Of a DNA stretch of 36,445 nucleotides, positions 29,429-36,445 are shown in pieces. The position numbers were made by a program, and so were the translations under genes. The stretch comes from Streptomyces aureus (GTDB lineage Bacteria > Actinomycetota > Actinomycetes > Streptomycetales > Streptomycetaceae). Where the stretch lies: the NCBI RefSeq assembly GCF_001418135.1, contig NZ_LIPQ01000158.1, positions 1 through 36,445 of the forward strand, written 5' to 3'. How positions within the stretch are numbered: position 1 is the first letter of the stretch; the number at the start of each line of letters is the position of its first letter. The notes beneath the pieces are model-generated. The model made no database searches, was not told the origin of the DNA, and worked only from the letters and a program-made list of their open reading frames with translations.

Positions 29429-31849
29429 TCATGCCCGCCGTCGCCACGAGGGCAGGAACACCCCCGCCACCACGGTGACCACCACCGCGCCGGCGATCAG
29501 CGCCGCCTGCCCGGGCGGCAGGTACGGCAGCCCGCCCGTGAGCGCCCAGGCGAAGGCGGTCAGCGGCAGCGCGGCCACCACGACGCCGACGAGCAGGCCG
29601 GTGGCGGTCAGGAACCCCGCCTCCAGGCCGAGCATCCGTCGCAGCTGACCGGCCGACGCGCCCACCTGGCCGAGGAGGTGGAGTTCGCCGCGCCGTCCCG
29701 CGCCGATCAGGGTGAGGGTGCTGAGGACGGAGAGGAGAGTGAGGCCGCCGATCGCGGAGACGATCACGGCCGAGACGATGCCGTTGAGTTCGGCGCCCGG
29801 GGGACTCACCTGCTCGGGCAGCACGGGGGAACCCGCAGTCGCCCCGGCCGTGGACGCCAGTACGCGCGCGGGGTACGGATCGCTCATGTGCGGGGCCAGT
29901 TCGGCCTTCGGGAGCAGGAACTCGCCGAGCGCGAGCGAGCGTTCGTACACCGCCACCACCCGGAGCCGCTCCGGAGTGCCGTCCCCGAGCCGCAGTTCCA
30001 CCGTCGAACCGGGCCGTACGTCCAGCGAGTCGGCCATGTCCGCGCCGACCGCGACCGTGCCCGTACGGGCGAGTCCGGCCAGATCACCCGCGACGACCCC
30101 GGGGTCGAGCGTGCCCGCCAGGCCCGCCGCGTCCACGCCGAGCACCGGAAGCCGGTCGAGGCGCGGCGCACCGGCCTCCGTGCGGGCCAGGACGACCGTC
30201 GAACGCAGCACGTCCGTGGCCGCGTCGACCCCCGGCAGCCGCCGCACCCGCTCCGCCGTCGTGCCGGTGAGCGCGAGGTCCGCGGTGGTCGCCGCCCGCG
30301 CCTGCTCGTCTGCGGCCCGGCCCATCGTCGTGCCCGCCGAGAGCTGCACGAGCGCGAAGGCGGTGACGAGGACGACCGGTACGAGCGCCGCCCCGAGGCG
30401 CCGCGAGTGGGCGCTCGCACCGGCGGCGGTGAGCCGTCCGGGCGCGCCGCCGAGCCGGCGGAACGGCAGGTCCAGGACCTTCATCGCGGCCCCGGCGATC
30501 CAGGGCCCGAGCACCGCGCACCCGGCGACCAGCGTCACCGTCGCCGCTCCGGCGGCGGCGCCGGCGGCCTCGCCGCCCTGGGCCGTGGCGGTGACGGCCG
30601 ACGCCACACCCAGCAGGAGAAGCGCGATGCCGACGACCCGCCGCACGCCGCCCCTCCCGGGGCGTCCTGGCTGCCGGGCGGCGAAGAGGACGACGAGGCG
30701 GGTGATCCCCACGACCACGGCGGCGACCACGAGCGAGGCGCCGAACAGCCAGGGCGGGGAAGGGAGTTCGAGGCCCTCGGGGACGACTCCGGTACGGTCC
30801 CGCAGCACCGACCACAGCCCGAGGAACACCGGTACGGCCGCGGCCGCGCCGCACAGCGCCGCGAGCCCCGCCACCCGGGTCACCTCCCGGCCGGCCGCCG
30901 CCCGGACCTGACGGGCCGTCGCGCCGACCGAGAGCAGCAACTCCCGCTCTCCGGCCCGCTGCTGGAGCGCCTGCGCGACGAGCGAGGCGAGCACGAGTAC
31001 GGCGACGAGCACGACGGTCCCGGAGACGGCCGCGAGGAGCTGGAGGAGTTCCGTGCGCGCGGGCGCCGCGGCGAGGTGTTCGGAACCGCCCCGGCCGTCG
31101 CCGGTGAGCGCCCGGAGCGGCTGCCCCGCAGCGGTGTCCTTGAGTCCGGCCGCGTCCAGGGCCGCCCGCACGCGCGCGTGGAGGGTGTCCACGGGTACGC
31201 CGGGTTCGGCGAGCACGCCGACGGCGTCGACGGAGCCCGGGTGCCCGGCGAGCTTCCGCGCCTCGGCCGCCGTGACGTACAGCGCGGCGGGCCCGTCGGC
31301 GAGGCCGACGACCTTCCGCCCGGCGACGGTGTCCCCGAGCCGTGCCCCGGCGCCGGAGCCCATGACGGCCTCTCCGGCGCCGCGCGGCTCCCGCCCGTCG
31401 ACCAGCCGGTACGGGGCCAGCCGAGCCGCCTCCCAGGACCGTCCGGGGTACGCCTTCGGGTCGGCGGGAGCGCCCGCTCCCGGCTCCCGTACGACGAAGG
31501 TGTGGTCCGGCACCGCGGCCCGGACACCCGGGACCGCCCGCACCACGTCGACGGTCGCGCCCGGGATCCGGACCCGCTCGGTCAGGCCGGCCGACTGTGT
31601 CTCCGTCTCACGCCCCCACGGCTTCGTCGTCCAGCGGACCTCCTGGTCACCGGCGACGACGACGGCCGCGGCCGCGTACCGCTCCACGCGCGCGTGGCCG
31701 AGCCCCGCCGAGCCGGCGGCGAGGGCCAGGGCGCCGAGCAGCACGGTGGTGACGGCGACGGCGGCGAACACGGCCGCCCACGCCTTCCGGTGCGCCCGCA
31801 GGGAGCGGGCGGCGAGCAGCCGGACCGCCGGGTTCCCGAGCGGCTTCAC
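29429..31849 (-). CDS. FtsX-like ABC transporter permease
   Basis: 806 residues with the two-copy layout of large actinobacterial FtsX-type permeases. There is an N-terminal membrane helix (AWAAVFAAVAVTTVLLGALALA), a large extracellular domain (to about 265), and three to four helices (GTVVLVAVLVLASLVAQAL onward) with the motif GERELLLSVGATARQVR. Central helices and a second extracellular domain (about 505-680) follow, then a second FtsX core (IVSAVIVSAIGGLTLLSVLS, GELHLLGQVGASAGQLRRML) and final helices. Such proteins work with a MacB/LolD-type ATPase to move lipids or peptides at the membrane surface or to pass mechanical signals. The GTG at 31849 overlaps the ATPase stop (GTGA), giving a coupled two-gene operon. 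Confidence 0.92.
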   Translation of the reverse strand: MKPLGNPAVRLLAARSLRAHRKAWAAVFAAVAVTTVLLGALALAAGSAGLGHARVERYAAAAVVVAGDQEVRWTTKPWGRETETQSAGLTERVRIPGATVDVVRAVPGVRAAVPDHTFVVREPGAGAPADPKAYPGRSWEAARLAPYRLVDGREPRGAGEAVMGSGAGARLGDTVAGRKVVGLADGPAALYVTAAEARKLAGHPGSVDAVGVLAEPGVPVDTLHARVRAALDAAGLKDTAAGQPLRALTGDGRGGSEHLAAAPARTELLQLLAAVSGTVVLVAVLVLASLVAQALQQRAGERELLLSVGATARQVRAAAGREVTRVAGLAALCGAAAAVPVFLGLWSVLRDRTGVVPEGLELPSPPWLFGASLVVAAVVVGITRLVVLFAARQPGRPGRGGVRRVVGIALLLLGVASAVTATAQGGEAAGAAAGAATVTLVAGCAVLGPWIAGAAMKVLDLPFRRLGGAPGRLTAAGASAHSRRLGAALVPVVLVTAFALVQLSAGTTMGRAADEQARAATTADLALTGTTAERVRRLPGVDAATDVLRSTVVLARTEAGAPRLDRLPVLGVDAAGLAGTLDPGVVAGDLAGLARTGTVAVGADMADSLDVRPGSTVELRLGDGTPERLRVVAVYERSLALGEFLLPKAELAPHMSDPYPARVLASTAGATAGSPVLPEQVSPPGAELNGIVSAVIVSAIGGLTLLSVLSTLTLIGAGRRGELHLLGQVGASAGQLRRMLGLEAGFLTATGLLVGVVVAALPLTAFAWALTGGLPYLPPGQAALIAGAVVVTVVAGVFLPSWRRRA

Positions 31850-32778
31850 CTGGACACCGCCGTCCGGCGGAACGGCTGACCGGCGTGAGCGCCGGTCGAG
31901 TCGGCGCCCGGGAGGTGCGCGCCCGTCGCGTACGCGCCCGCCCCATGAGCACCCGTCGAGTTGACGCCCCTCCCGTGAGCGCCCGCCGAGTGCCCGCCCG
32001 CCGGGTGCGCGCCCGGAAGGTGTGCGCCCAGCATCTCCCGTACCCCCGACTCGTCCGGACGGTCGAGCCGCCCGGCGAGCCTGCCCCGGTCGAGGAACAC
32101 GGCCTCGTCCGTCCAGGCGGCCGCCACCGGGTCGTGGGTGACGAGGACGACGGTGGTCCCCCGCTCGTCGACCGCGCGCCGCAGCAGGGCGAGGACGCCG
32201 GCCGCCGTGACGGGGTCGAGGGCGGCGGTCGGCTCGTCGGCGAAGACGACCTCGGGGTCGTTGACCAGGGCGCGGGCGATGGCGACCCGCTGGCGCTGGC
32301 CGCCGGACAGGTTCTCCGGCCTGTCACCGGCCCGGTCCGCGAGACCGACGGCCGCGAGACCGGCGAGGGCGCGGGCATCGAGCTCCCGGCCCTCCCGGGC
32401 TCCGGCGAGGAGCAGCGGCAGGGTGACGTTCTCCCGCACGTCGAGGGCGGAGACGAGGTTCAGCGACTGGAAGACGAAGCCGATCCGGTCGCGGCGGAGC
32501 CGGGTGAGACCGGCCGCCTTCAGCGTGGCGAGGTCGGTGCCCCCGATCCTTACCGTTCCGGCCGTCGGCCGTTCGAGTCCCGCGGCGCACCGCAGCAGGG
32601 TGGACTTGCCGGAACCCGAGGGGCCCATCACCGCCACGAACCGGCCGCGCGGCACGGCCAGACTCACTCCGTCGAGCGCGGGAGCCCCGCGCCCGTACGT
32701 CCGGCCCACCCCGTCGAGGGCGAGGGCCGCATCCAGGGCGCGGGTGGCACCGCTCTCCGTCACTGCAGTCGTCGTCAT
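31846..32778 (-). CDS. ABC transporter ATP-binding protein with pentapeptide-repeat-like tail
   Basis: 310 residues. Walker [11 protein letters not shown] (51-60), Q-loop [10 protein letters not shown], signature LSGGQRQR (157-164), Walker [14 protein letters not shown] (177-189) and H-loop THDPVAA place it in the LolD/MacB class that pairs with FtsX permeases. From about residue 251 to 300 the tail is built of ten five-residue units ([25 protein letters not shown] and so on), encoded by 15-bp repeats at 31879-32028. This is not part of the family and may form a histidine-rich, pentapeptide-like coil. The ATG at 32778 lacks a ribosome-binding site, so translation may be leaderless. An in-frame ATG exists at 32853, inside the palindrome. 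Confidence 0.92.
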   Translation of the reverse strand: MTTTAVTESGATRALDAALALDGVGRTYGRGAPALDGVSLAVPRGRFVAVMGPSGSGKSTLLRCAAGLERPTAGTVRIGGTDLATLKAAGLTRLRRDRIGFVFQSLNLVSALDVRENVTLPLLLAGAREGRELDARALAGLAAVGLADRAGDRPENLSGGQRQRVAIARALVNDPEVVFADEPTAALDPVTAAGVLALLRRAVDERGTTVVLVTHDPVAAAWTDEAVFLDRGRLAGRLDRPDESGVREMLGAHLPGAHPAGGHSAGAHGRGVNSTGAHGAGAYATGAHLPGADSTGAHAGQPFRRTAVSR

Positions 32779-32835
32779 ACCGACAACGCTAGAAAATCGC
32801 AGGTCAGCGCGGTATGGGGGTGGCTTCCCGATAGA

Positions 32836-32855
32836 GGGTGGAGCTAGCTCCACCC
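32836..32855. promoter_or_regulatory. 20-bp perfect palindrome upstream of ABC operon
   Basis: GGGTGGAGCTAGCTCCACCC is fully self-complementary, with no loop. Its centre lies about 68 bp upstream of the ATPase ATG and about 30 bp past the tmk-fusion stop codon. A zero-spacer palindrome is more like an operator for a dimeric regulator than a terminator. The neighbouring response regulator is the obvious candidate binder. Confidence 0.6.
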
Positions 32856-32874
32856 CCCACCCGCGGGGAGAGGG

Positions 32875-35800
32875 TCAGCGGCGGCGCCGCGGGCCCTCGT
32901 CCTCGTCGTCGTGCGGGCCGAACAGCTCGTCCGCGAGCGTCGGCAGATCGTCGAGCGGGGTCTCCTCCGCCCAGTCGGAGCGGCGGCGGGGCCGGCCGTT
33001 CTCGTCCAGCTGGGGCAGCTCGCGGGTCCGGTCGTTCGCCCCCTGCGGCTGCTGCCGGGCGGGCCCTGCGTCCCGGAAGATGCCCTGCGGCACCCGGTCG
33101 ACCGGGTCGGACCCCGGGGTGTCCCGGACGGCCGGCAGCACGGCGGTCGACTCGGCGTCCCGCACCGGAGGCAGGACGGCGGTCTCGTCGGCCGCGCGCT
33201 CCGCACCGATCCGGGGCAGGACGCTCGTCTCCGCCTCCGGCTTCGTCATCCTCACGATCGGCGTGGCGACGGTGACCTCCTCGGGCGAGACGGTCGGCTC
33301 GTCCGACTCCGCGGCCGGCTTCCCTTCCCGCGCCCCGGCCGTCTTCCCGGCCCGCGGCGTGTTCGGCTTCGCGATCCGCGGATCGGGCTTCACGATCGGG
33401 GTCGCCTGGGTGACCTCGTTGGCCGAGAGCTCGACGGCCGCGGCCTCGGCGGCACGCGCGGCCCGCTCGGCGGCGGCGTCCGCCTCGGCCTCGGCCTTCT
33501 CCCGCGCGGCCTTCGCGTCGGCGGCGGCCTTCGCCTCCGACGCCGCCTTCTTCTCCGCGGCGACACGCTCGGCGGCGGCCCTGGCCGCCTCGGCGCGGAG
33601 GGCGGCGGCGGCTTCCGCCTCGGCGCGCTCGGCCGCGGCGCGCTCCGCCGCGGCCCTGGCGGCCGCCTCGGCCGCGATCTTCTCTGCGGCCGCCTTCGCC
33701 GCGGCCTCCTCCGCCGCCTTCGCGGCAGCCGCGGCCTCGGCCATCCGGCGGGCCTCCTCGGCGCGGAGCAGGGCCTCCTCCGCCTTGCGCTGCTTCTCCA
33801 GGCGGCGTTCCTCCGCCTCGGCCCGCAGCCGGGCCTCCTCCTCGGCCTCCCTGCGGAGCCGCTCCTCTTCCTCCTTGCGGGCCTTCTCCTCGGCCGCGAG
33901 GCGCCTGCGCTCCTCCTCGGCGGCGGCCTCGGCGGCGATGCGGGCCTCCTCGGCCTTGCGCCGGGCCTCCTCCGCCTGGCGCTCGGCCTCCAGACGGCGC
34001 GCCTCTTCCTCCTCGCGCCGCTTGCGCTCCTCCTCCTCGGCCCGGAGCTTGGCGAGCTGCTCCTGGCGCTCGCGCTCCAGTCGCTCCTCCTCGGCCTTGC
34101 GGGCGGCTTCCTCCTCGGCGCGGCGGCGCGCCTCCTCCTCGGCCTTCCGGCGGGCCTCCTCGACGGCCTTCACCTCGGCCTCGGAGAGCGGCAGCATCCG
34201 GTCGAGCCGGTGGCGTACGACGGTGGTGACGGCCTCGGGCTCCTGCCCGGCGTCGACGACGAGGTAGCGGCCGGGGTCGGCGGCCGCGAGGGCGAGGAAT
34301 CCGGCCCGTACGCGCGCGTGGAACTCCGGCGGCTCGGACTCCAGGCGGTCGGGTGCCTCGGTGAACCGTTCCCGCGCGGTCTCCGGGGAGACGTCGAGGA
34401 CCACGGTCAGGTGCGGGACGAGCCCGTCGGTCGCCCAGCGCGAGATGCGGGCGATCTCGGTCGGGGAGAGGTCACGGCCCGCGCCCTGGTAGGCGACGGA
34501 CGAGTCGATGTACCGGTCGGAGAGGACGACGGCGCCCCGCTCCAGGGCCGGCCGGACCAGGGAGTCGACGTGCTCGGCGCGGTCGGCCGCGTACAGCAGC
34601 GCCTCGGCGCGGTTCGAGAGGCCCGCCGACGACACGTCGAGGAGGATCGACCGGAGGCGCTTGCCGATGGGGGTGGCGCCGGGCTCGCGGGTGACGACGA
34701 CCTCGTGGCCCTTGGCCCGGATCCACTCGGCGAGCGCCTGGACCTGGGTGGACTTGCCGGCGCCGTCGCCGCCCTCCAGGGCGATGAAGAAACCGGTCGG
34801 GGAGGGCGCCTGCACCGGGTCGGAGCCGCGCAGCGCGTCGCGCAGGTCGCGGCGGAGCGGGACACCCGCCCGGTCGTCGGTCTTCGCGAGGACGAGCGCG
34901 GCAACCGGCAGCAGCAGGGCACCGATCAGGGCGAGCGTGAAGGCGGCGCCGCCGTGCTCGAAGACGAAGGTCCCCGAGTCGGAGGCGAGCCGGTGCGGTC
35001 CGATCGCGGCGGCGAGCAGCGGCGCGGCGAGCGCGCCGACCGCCATGCCGACGCGGGCGGTGGCCTGGAGGTGCTCGGTGGTGCGGGCCCGGCGGGGCTC
35101 CTCGGTCTCCTGGTCGACCAGGGTGTGTCCGGTGTTCGCGGCGACTCCGGCGGCGTATCCGGCGAGGACGGCGAGGAGCAGCACGGTCGCCGTGTCCGGC
35201 ACCAGGCCCATCGCGATCAGCGCGACCCCGGTGACCGCGGTCACGAGCGCGAGCAGCCGGCGCCGGGACAGGACGGGCAGGACCGAGCGGGCGGTGCGGA
35301 TGCCGAGGGCGGTGCCGCCGCTGAGCGCGAGGACGAGCAGCGCGTACGTGACGGGCCCGCCGCCCAGGTCGTAGGCCTGGAGTACGGCGACGGACGCGGC
35401 CGCGGCGATGGCCCCGGCGACGGTGGCGCAGGTCAGGACGAGCAGTGAGAGGGCTCCGGTACGGCCCTTCTCGGCGCCTCCCTCGGCACCCTTCCCGGTC
35501 GGCCGGCGCAGTCCCTCCAGGGGCGAGCGGGGCCGGGGGGTGTCCCCGCCGGGCAGCGCCATGGCGTACAGGACGGTGACGGAGGCGGCGAACAGACCTG
35601 CGGCGACGTACGAGCCGAGGGCGGCCTGGTGCAGCGTGAACCAGTCGATTCCGGCGCCGAGCAGGTTGCCGATCAGGGTGGCGACGAGCAGGACGGCGGC
35701 CGCGGCGGGGACGGCGAGGAAGCCGGTGCGCTGGGAGAGCCGGCGCAGCGCGCCGAGGTGGTCGGGCAGCGGCCGTACGGCCCCGCCCTCGATCGGCGGA

Positions 35801-36327
35801 GCGGGCAGCAGCGCGGGCGCGGCGCCCTCGCGGCTGATCGTCCAGAGCCGCTCGGCCGCGCCGGTGACGAAGACGGTGCCGAGCAGGTACCAGAGGGCGC
35901 TGCCGGGGGTCCAGTCGATCCACAGCGGTGCGATGACGAGCAGCGCGATCCGGACGCCGTCGGCGCCGATCATGGTCCAGCGCCGGTCGAGCGCGCCGCC
36001 GGGTCCGGTGAGCGCGGTCAGCGGGCCGAGGAGGACGGCCCCGAAGAGGACGGAGGCGAGCAGCCGGGCGCCGACGACGGCGGCCACGGCGAACGCGGCA
36101 CCCCTTTCACCCCCGCCGAGCGCGCCCTCGGCCACGGCGGCCTGGAGGCCGAGGAGGACGAGCACGAGCAGGGCGAGCGCGTCGCCGGTGCTGCCGACGA
36201 AGTGGGCGCTCCACAACCTGCGCAGCGGCTGATGGCGCAACAGGGCGCGTACGGCACGCTCCCTGGAATCCGCGACGAGTGCGGCGTCGGAATCGCCGAG
36301 GCGGTCTGGCTGCTCTGCTCGCGTCAT
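32875..36327 (-). CDS. tmk: dTMP kinase fused to N-terminal transporter-like membrane domain and C-terminal coiled coil
   Basis: 1150 residues in four parts. Residues about 35-485 contain about 10-12 membrane helices resembling a major-facilitator-type protein ([20 protein letters not shown] onward). Residues about 508-712 are a complete thymidylate kinase: P-loop [16 protein letters not shown] with Lys525, [17 protein letters not shown], and DRAEHV then [17 protein letters not shown]. This makes dTDP from dTMP. Residues about 715-962 are an Ala/Glu/Arg-rich coiled coil built of [23 protein letters not shown] runs. The rest is a Pro/charged tail with two (V/A)TPIV motifs, and VLP repeats. The fusion is known in Streptomyces, where it has been annotated as an integral membrane protein with kinase activity. 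The ATG at 36327 fits. Upstream to the window end (36328-36445) no gene is seen. Confidence 0.93.
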   Translation of the reverse strand: MTRAEQPDRLGDSDAALVADSRERAVRALLRHQPLRRLWSAHFVGSTGDALALLVLVLLGLQAAVAEGALGGGERGAAFAVAAVVGARLLASVLFGAVLLGPLTALTGPGGALDRRWTMIGADGVRIALLVIAPLWIDWTPGSALWYLLGTVFVTGAAERLWTISREGAAPALLPAPPIEGGAVRPLPDHLGALRRLSQRTGFLAVPAAAAVLLVATLIGNLLGAGIDWFTLHQAALGSYVAAGLFAASVTVLYAMALPGGDTPRPRSPLEGLRRPTGKGAEGGAEKGRTGALSLLVLTCATVAGAIAAAASVAVLQAYDLGGGPVTYALLVLALSGGTALGIRTARSVLPVLSRRRLLALVTAVTGVALIAMGLVPDTATVLLLAVLAGYAAGVAANTGHTLVDQETEEPRRARTTEHLQATARVGMAVGALAAPLLAAAIGPHRLASDSGTFVFEHGGAAFTLALIGALLLPVAALVLAKTDDRAGVPLRRDLRDALRGSDPVQAPSPTGFFIALEGGDGAGKSTQVQALAEWIRAKGHEVVVTREPGATPIGKRLRSILLDVSSAGLSNRAEALLYAADRAEHVDSLVRPALERGAVVLSDRYIDSSVAYQGAGRDLSPTEIARISRWATDGLVPHLTVVLDVSPETARERFTEAPDRLESEPPEFHARVRAGFLALAAADPGRYLVVDAGQEPEAVTTVVRHRLDRMLPLSEAEVKAVEEARRKAEEEARRRAEEEAARKAEEERLERERQEQLAKLRAEEEERKRREEEEARRLEAERQAEEARRKAEEARIAAEAAAEEERRRLAAEEKARKEEEERLRREAEEEARLRAEAEERRLEKQRKAEEALLRAEEARRMAEAAAAAKAAEEAAAKAAAEKIAAEAAARAAAERAAAERAEAEAAAALRAEAARAAAERVAAEKKAASEAKAAADAKAAREKAEAEADAAAERAARAAEAAAVELSANEVTQATPIVKPDPRIAKPNTPRAGKTAGAREGKPAAESDEPTVSPEEVTVATPIVRMTKPEAETSVLPRIGAERAADETAVLPPVRDAESTAVLPAVRDTPGSDPVDRVPQGIFRDAGPARQQPQGANDRTRELPQLDENGRPRRRSDWAEETPLDDLPTLADELFGPHDDEDEGPRRRR

Positions 36328-36445
36328 CCGTCCACCCTATCCGGACGGCCTCGCTCCCCGCGGCCTCCGCCCGAACATCCGGACGAGCCTGTGACAGGAC
36401 GAACAGAAGACGAACACAGGAACGGAAGGCGGGGGTGGAGGCAGC

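Noticed and set aside
32911..35448. 845-residue plus-strand ORF opposite tmk
   Set aside because: A Leu/Gly/Arg-rich shadow of the coiled-coil and kinase coding sequence, with no independent motif.

Overview
The window is high-GC actinobacterial DNA (by eye about 70-73% GC, many GTG starts, dense overlapping genes). Gene content and protein style point to Streptomyces or a very close relative: DUF6479, DUF6284, DUF6251 and DUF2637 proteins, a SigE-family sigma factor, an S33 lipoprotein peptidase, and a membrane-protein/dTMP-kinase fusion. No species can be named from sequence alone.

Left chromosomal part (1-10.9 kb): a leftward nuoA-nuoB-nuoC operon runs off the left edge, and its NuoC carries a long Pro/Glu-rich tail. 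Divergent from it is a sensor kinase whose reading frame breaks at a C5 run and then continues into a LuxR-type DNA-binding domain with no receiver domain between. Next come a family-A DNA polymerase with a weak exonuclease domain, a leftward SigE-type sigma factor with a duplicated-domain membrane partner, a DUF6479 protein, a degenerate SigJ-like sigma factor, a pyridoxamine-oxidase-fold protein and two small proteins of unknown function.

Middle (about 10.94-24.0 kb): an integrated actinomycete integrative and conjugative element (AICE) of 12,962 bp per unit. It is bounded by an 89-bp perfect direct repeat made of the 3' 43 nt of tRNA-Thr(CGT) and its terminator. The intact tRNA is at the right end. 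From left to right it holds a gene-poor left end with short repeats, a GNAT acetyltransferase and GntR repressor pair, a divergent promoter region flanked by two 18-bp operators, small transfer/spread genes, a TraB/FtsK-type DNA pump, a hairpin-rich candidate transfer locus, a primase-polymerase, a DUF3631 ATPase, an array of GTAGCGG heptamers (candidate replication origin), Xis and a tyrosine integrase. Nearly every gene block is preceded by a strong hairpin ending about 36-44 nt before the next start. Outside the left repeat lies the 3' end of a second, diverged integrase gene, so this tRNA has probably hosted an earlier related element.

Right chromosomal part (24.0-36.4 kb): an S33-type secreted peptidase lipoprotein, DNA polymerase III delta' (holB), a 30-bp minisatellite, a small membrane protein, a complete sensor kinase/response regulator pair, an FtsX-like permease with its ATPase (a MacB-like exporter), a 20-bp perfect palindrome, and a 1150-residue protein joining a transporter-like membrane domain, dTMP kinase and an Ala/Glu/Arg coiled coil. 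From general knowledge holB and tmk are usually adjacent in Streptomyces. Here the two-component/ABC module sits between them.
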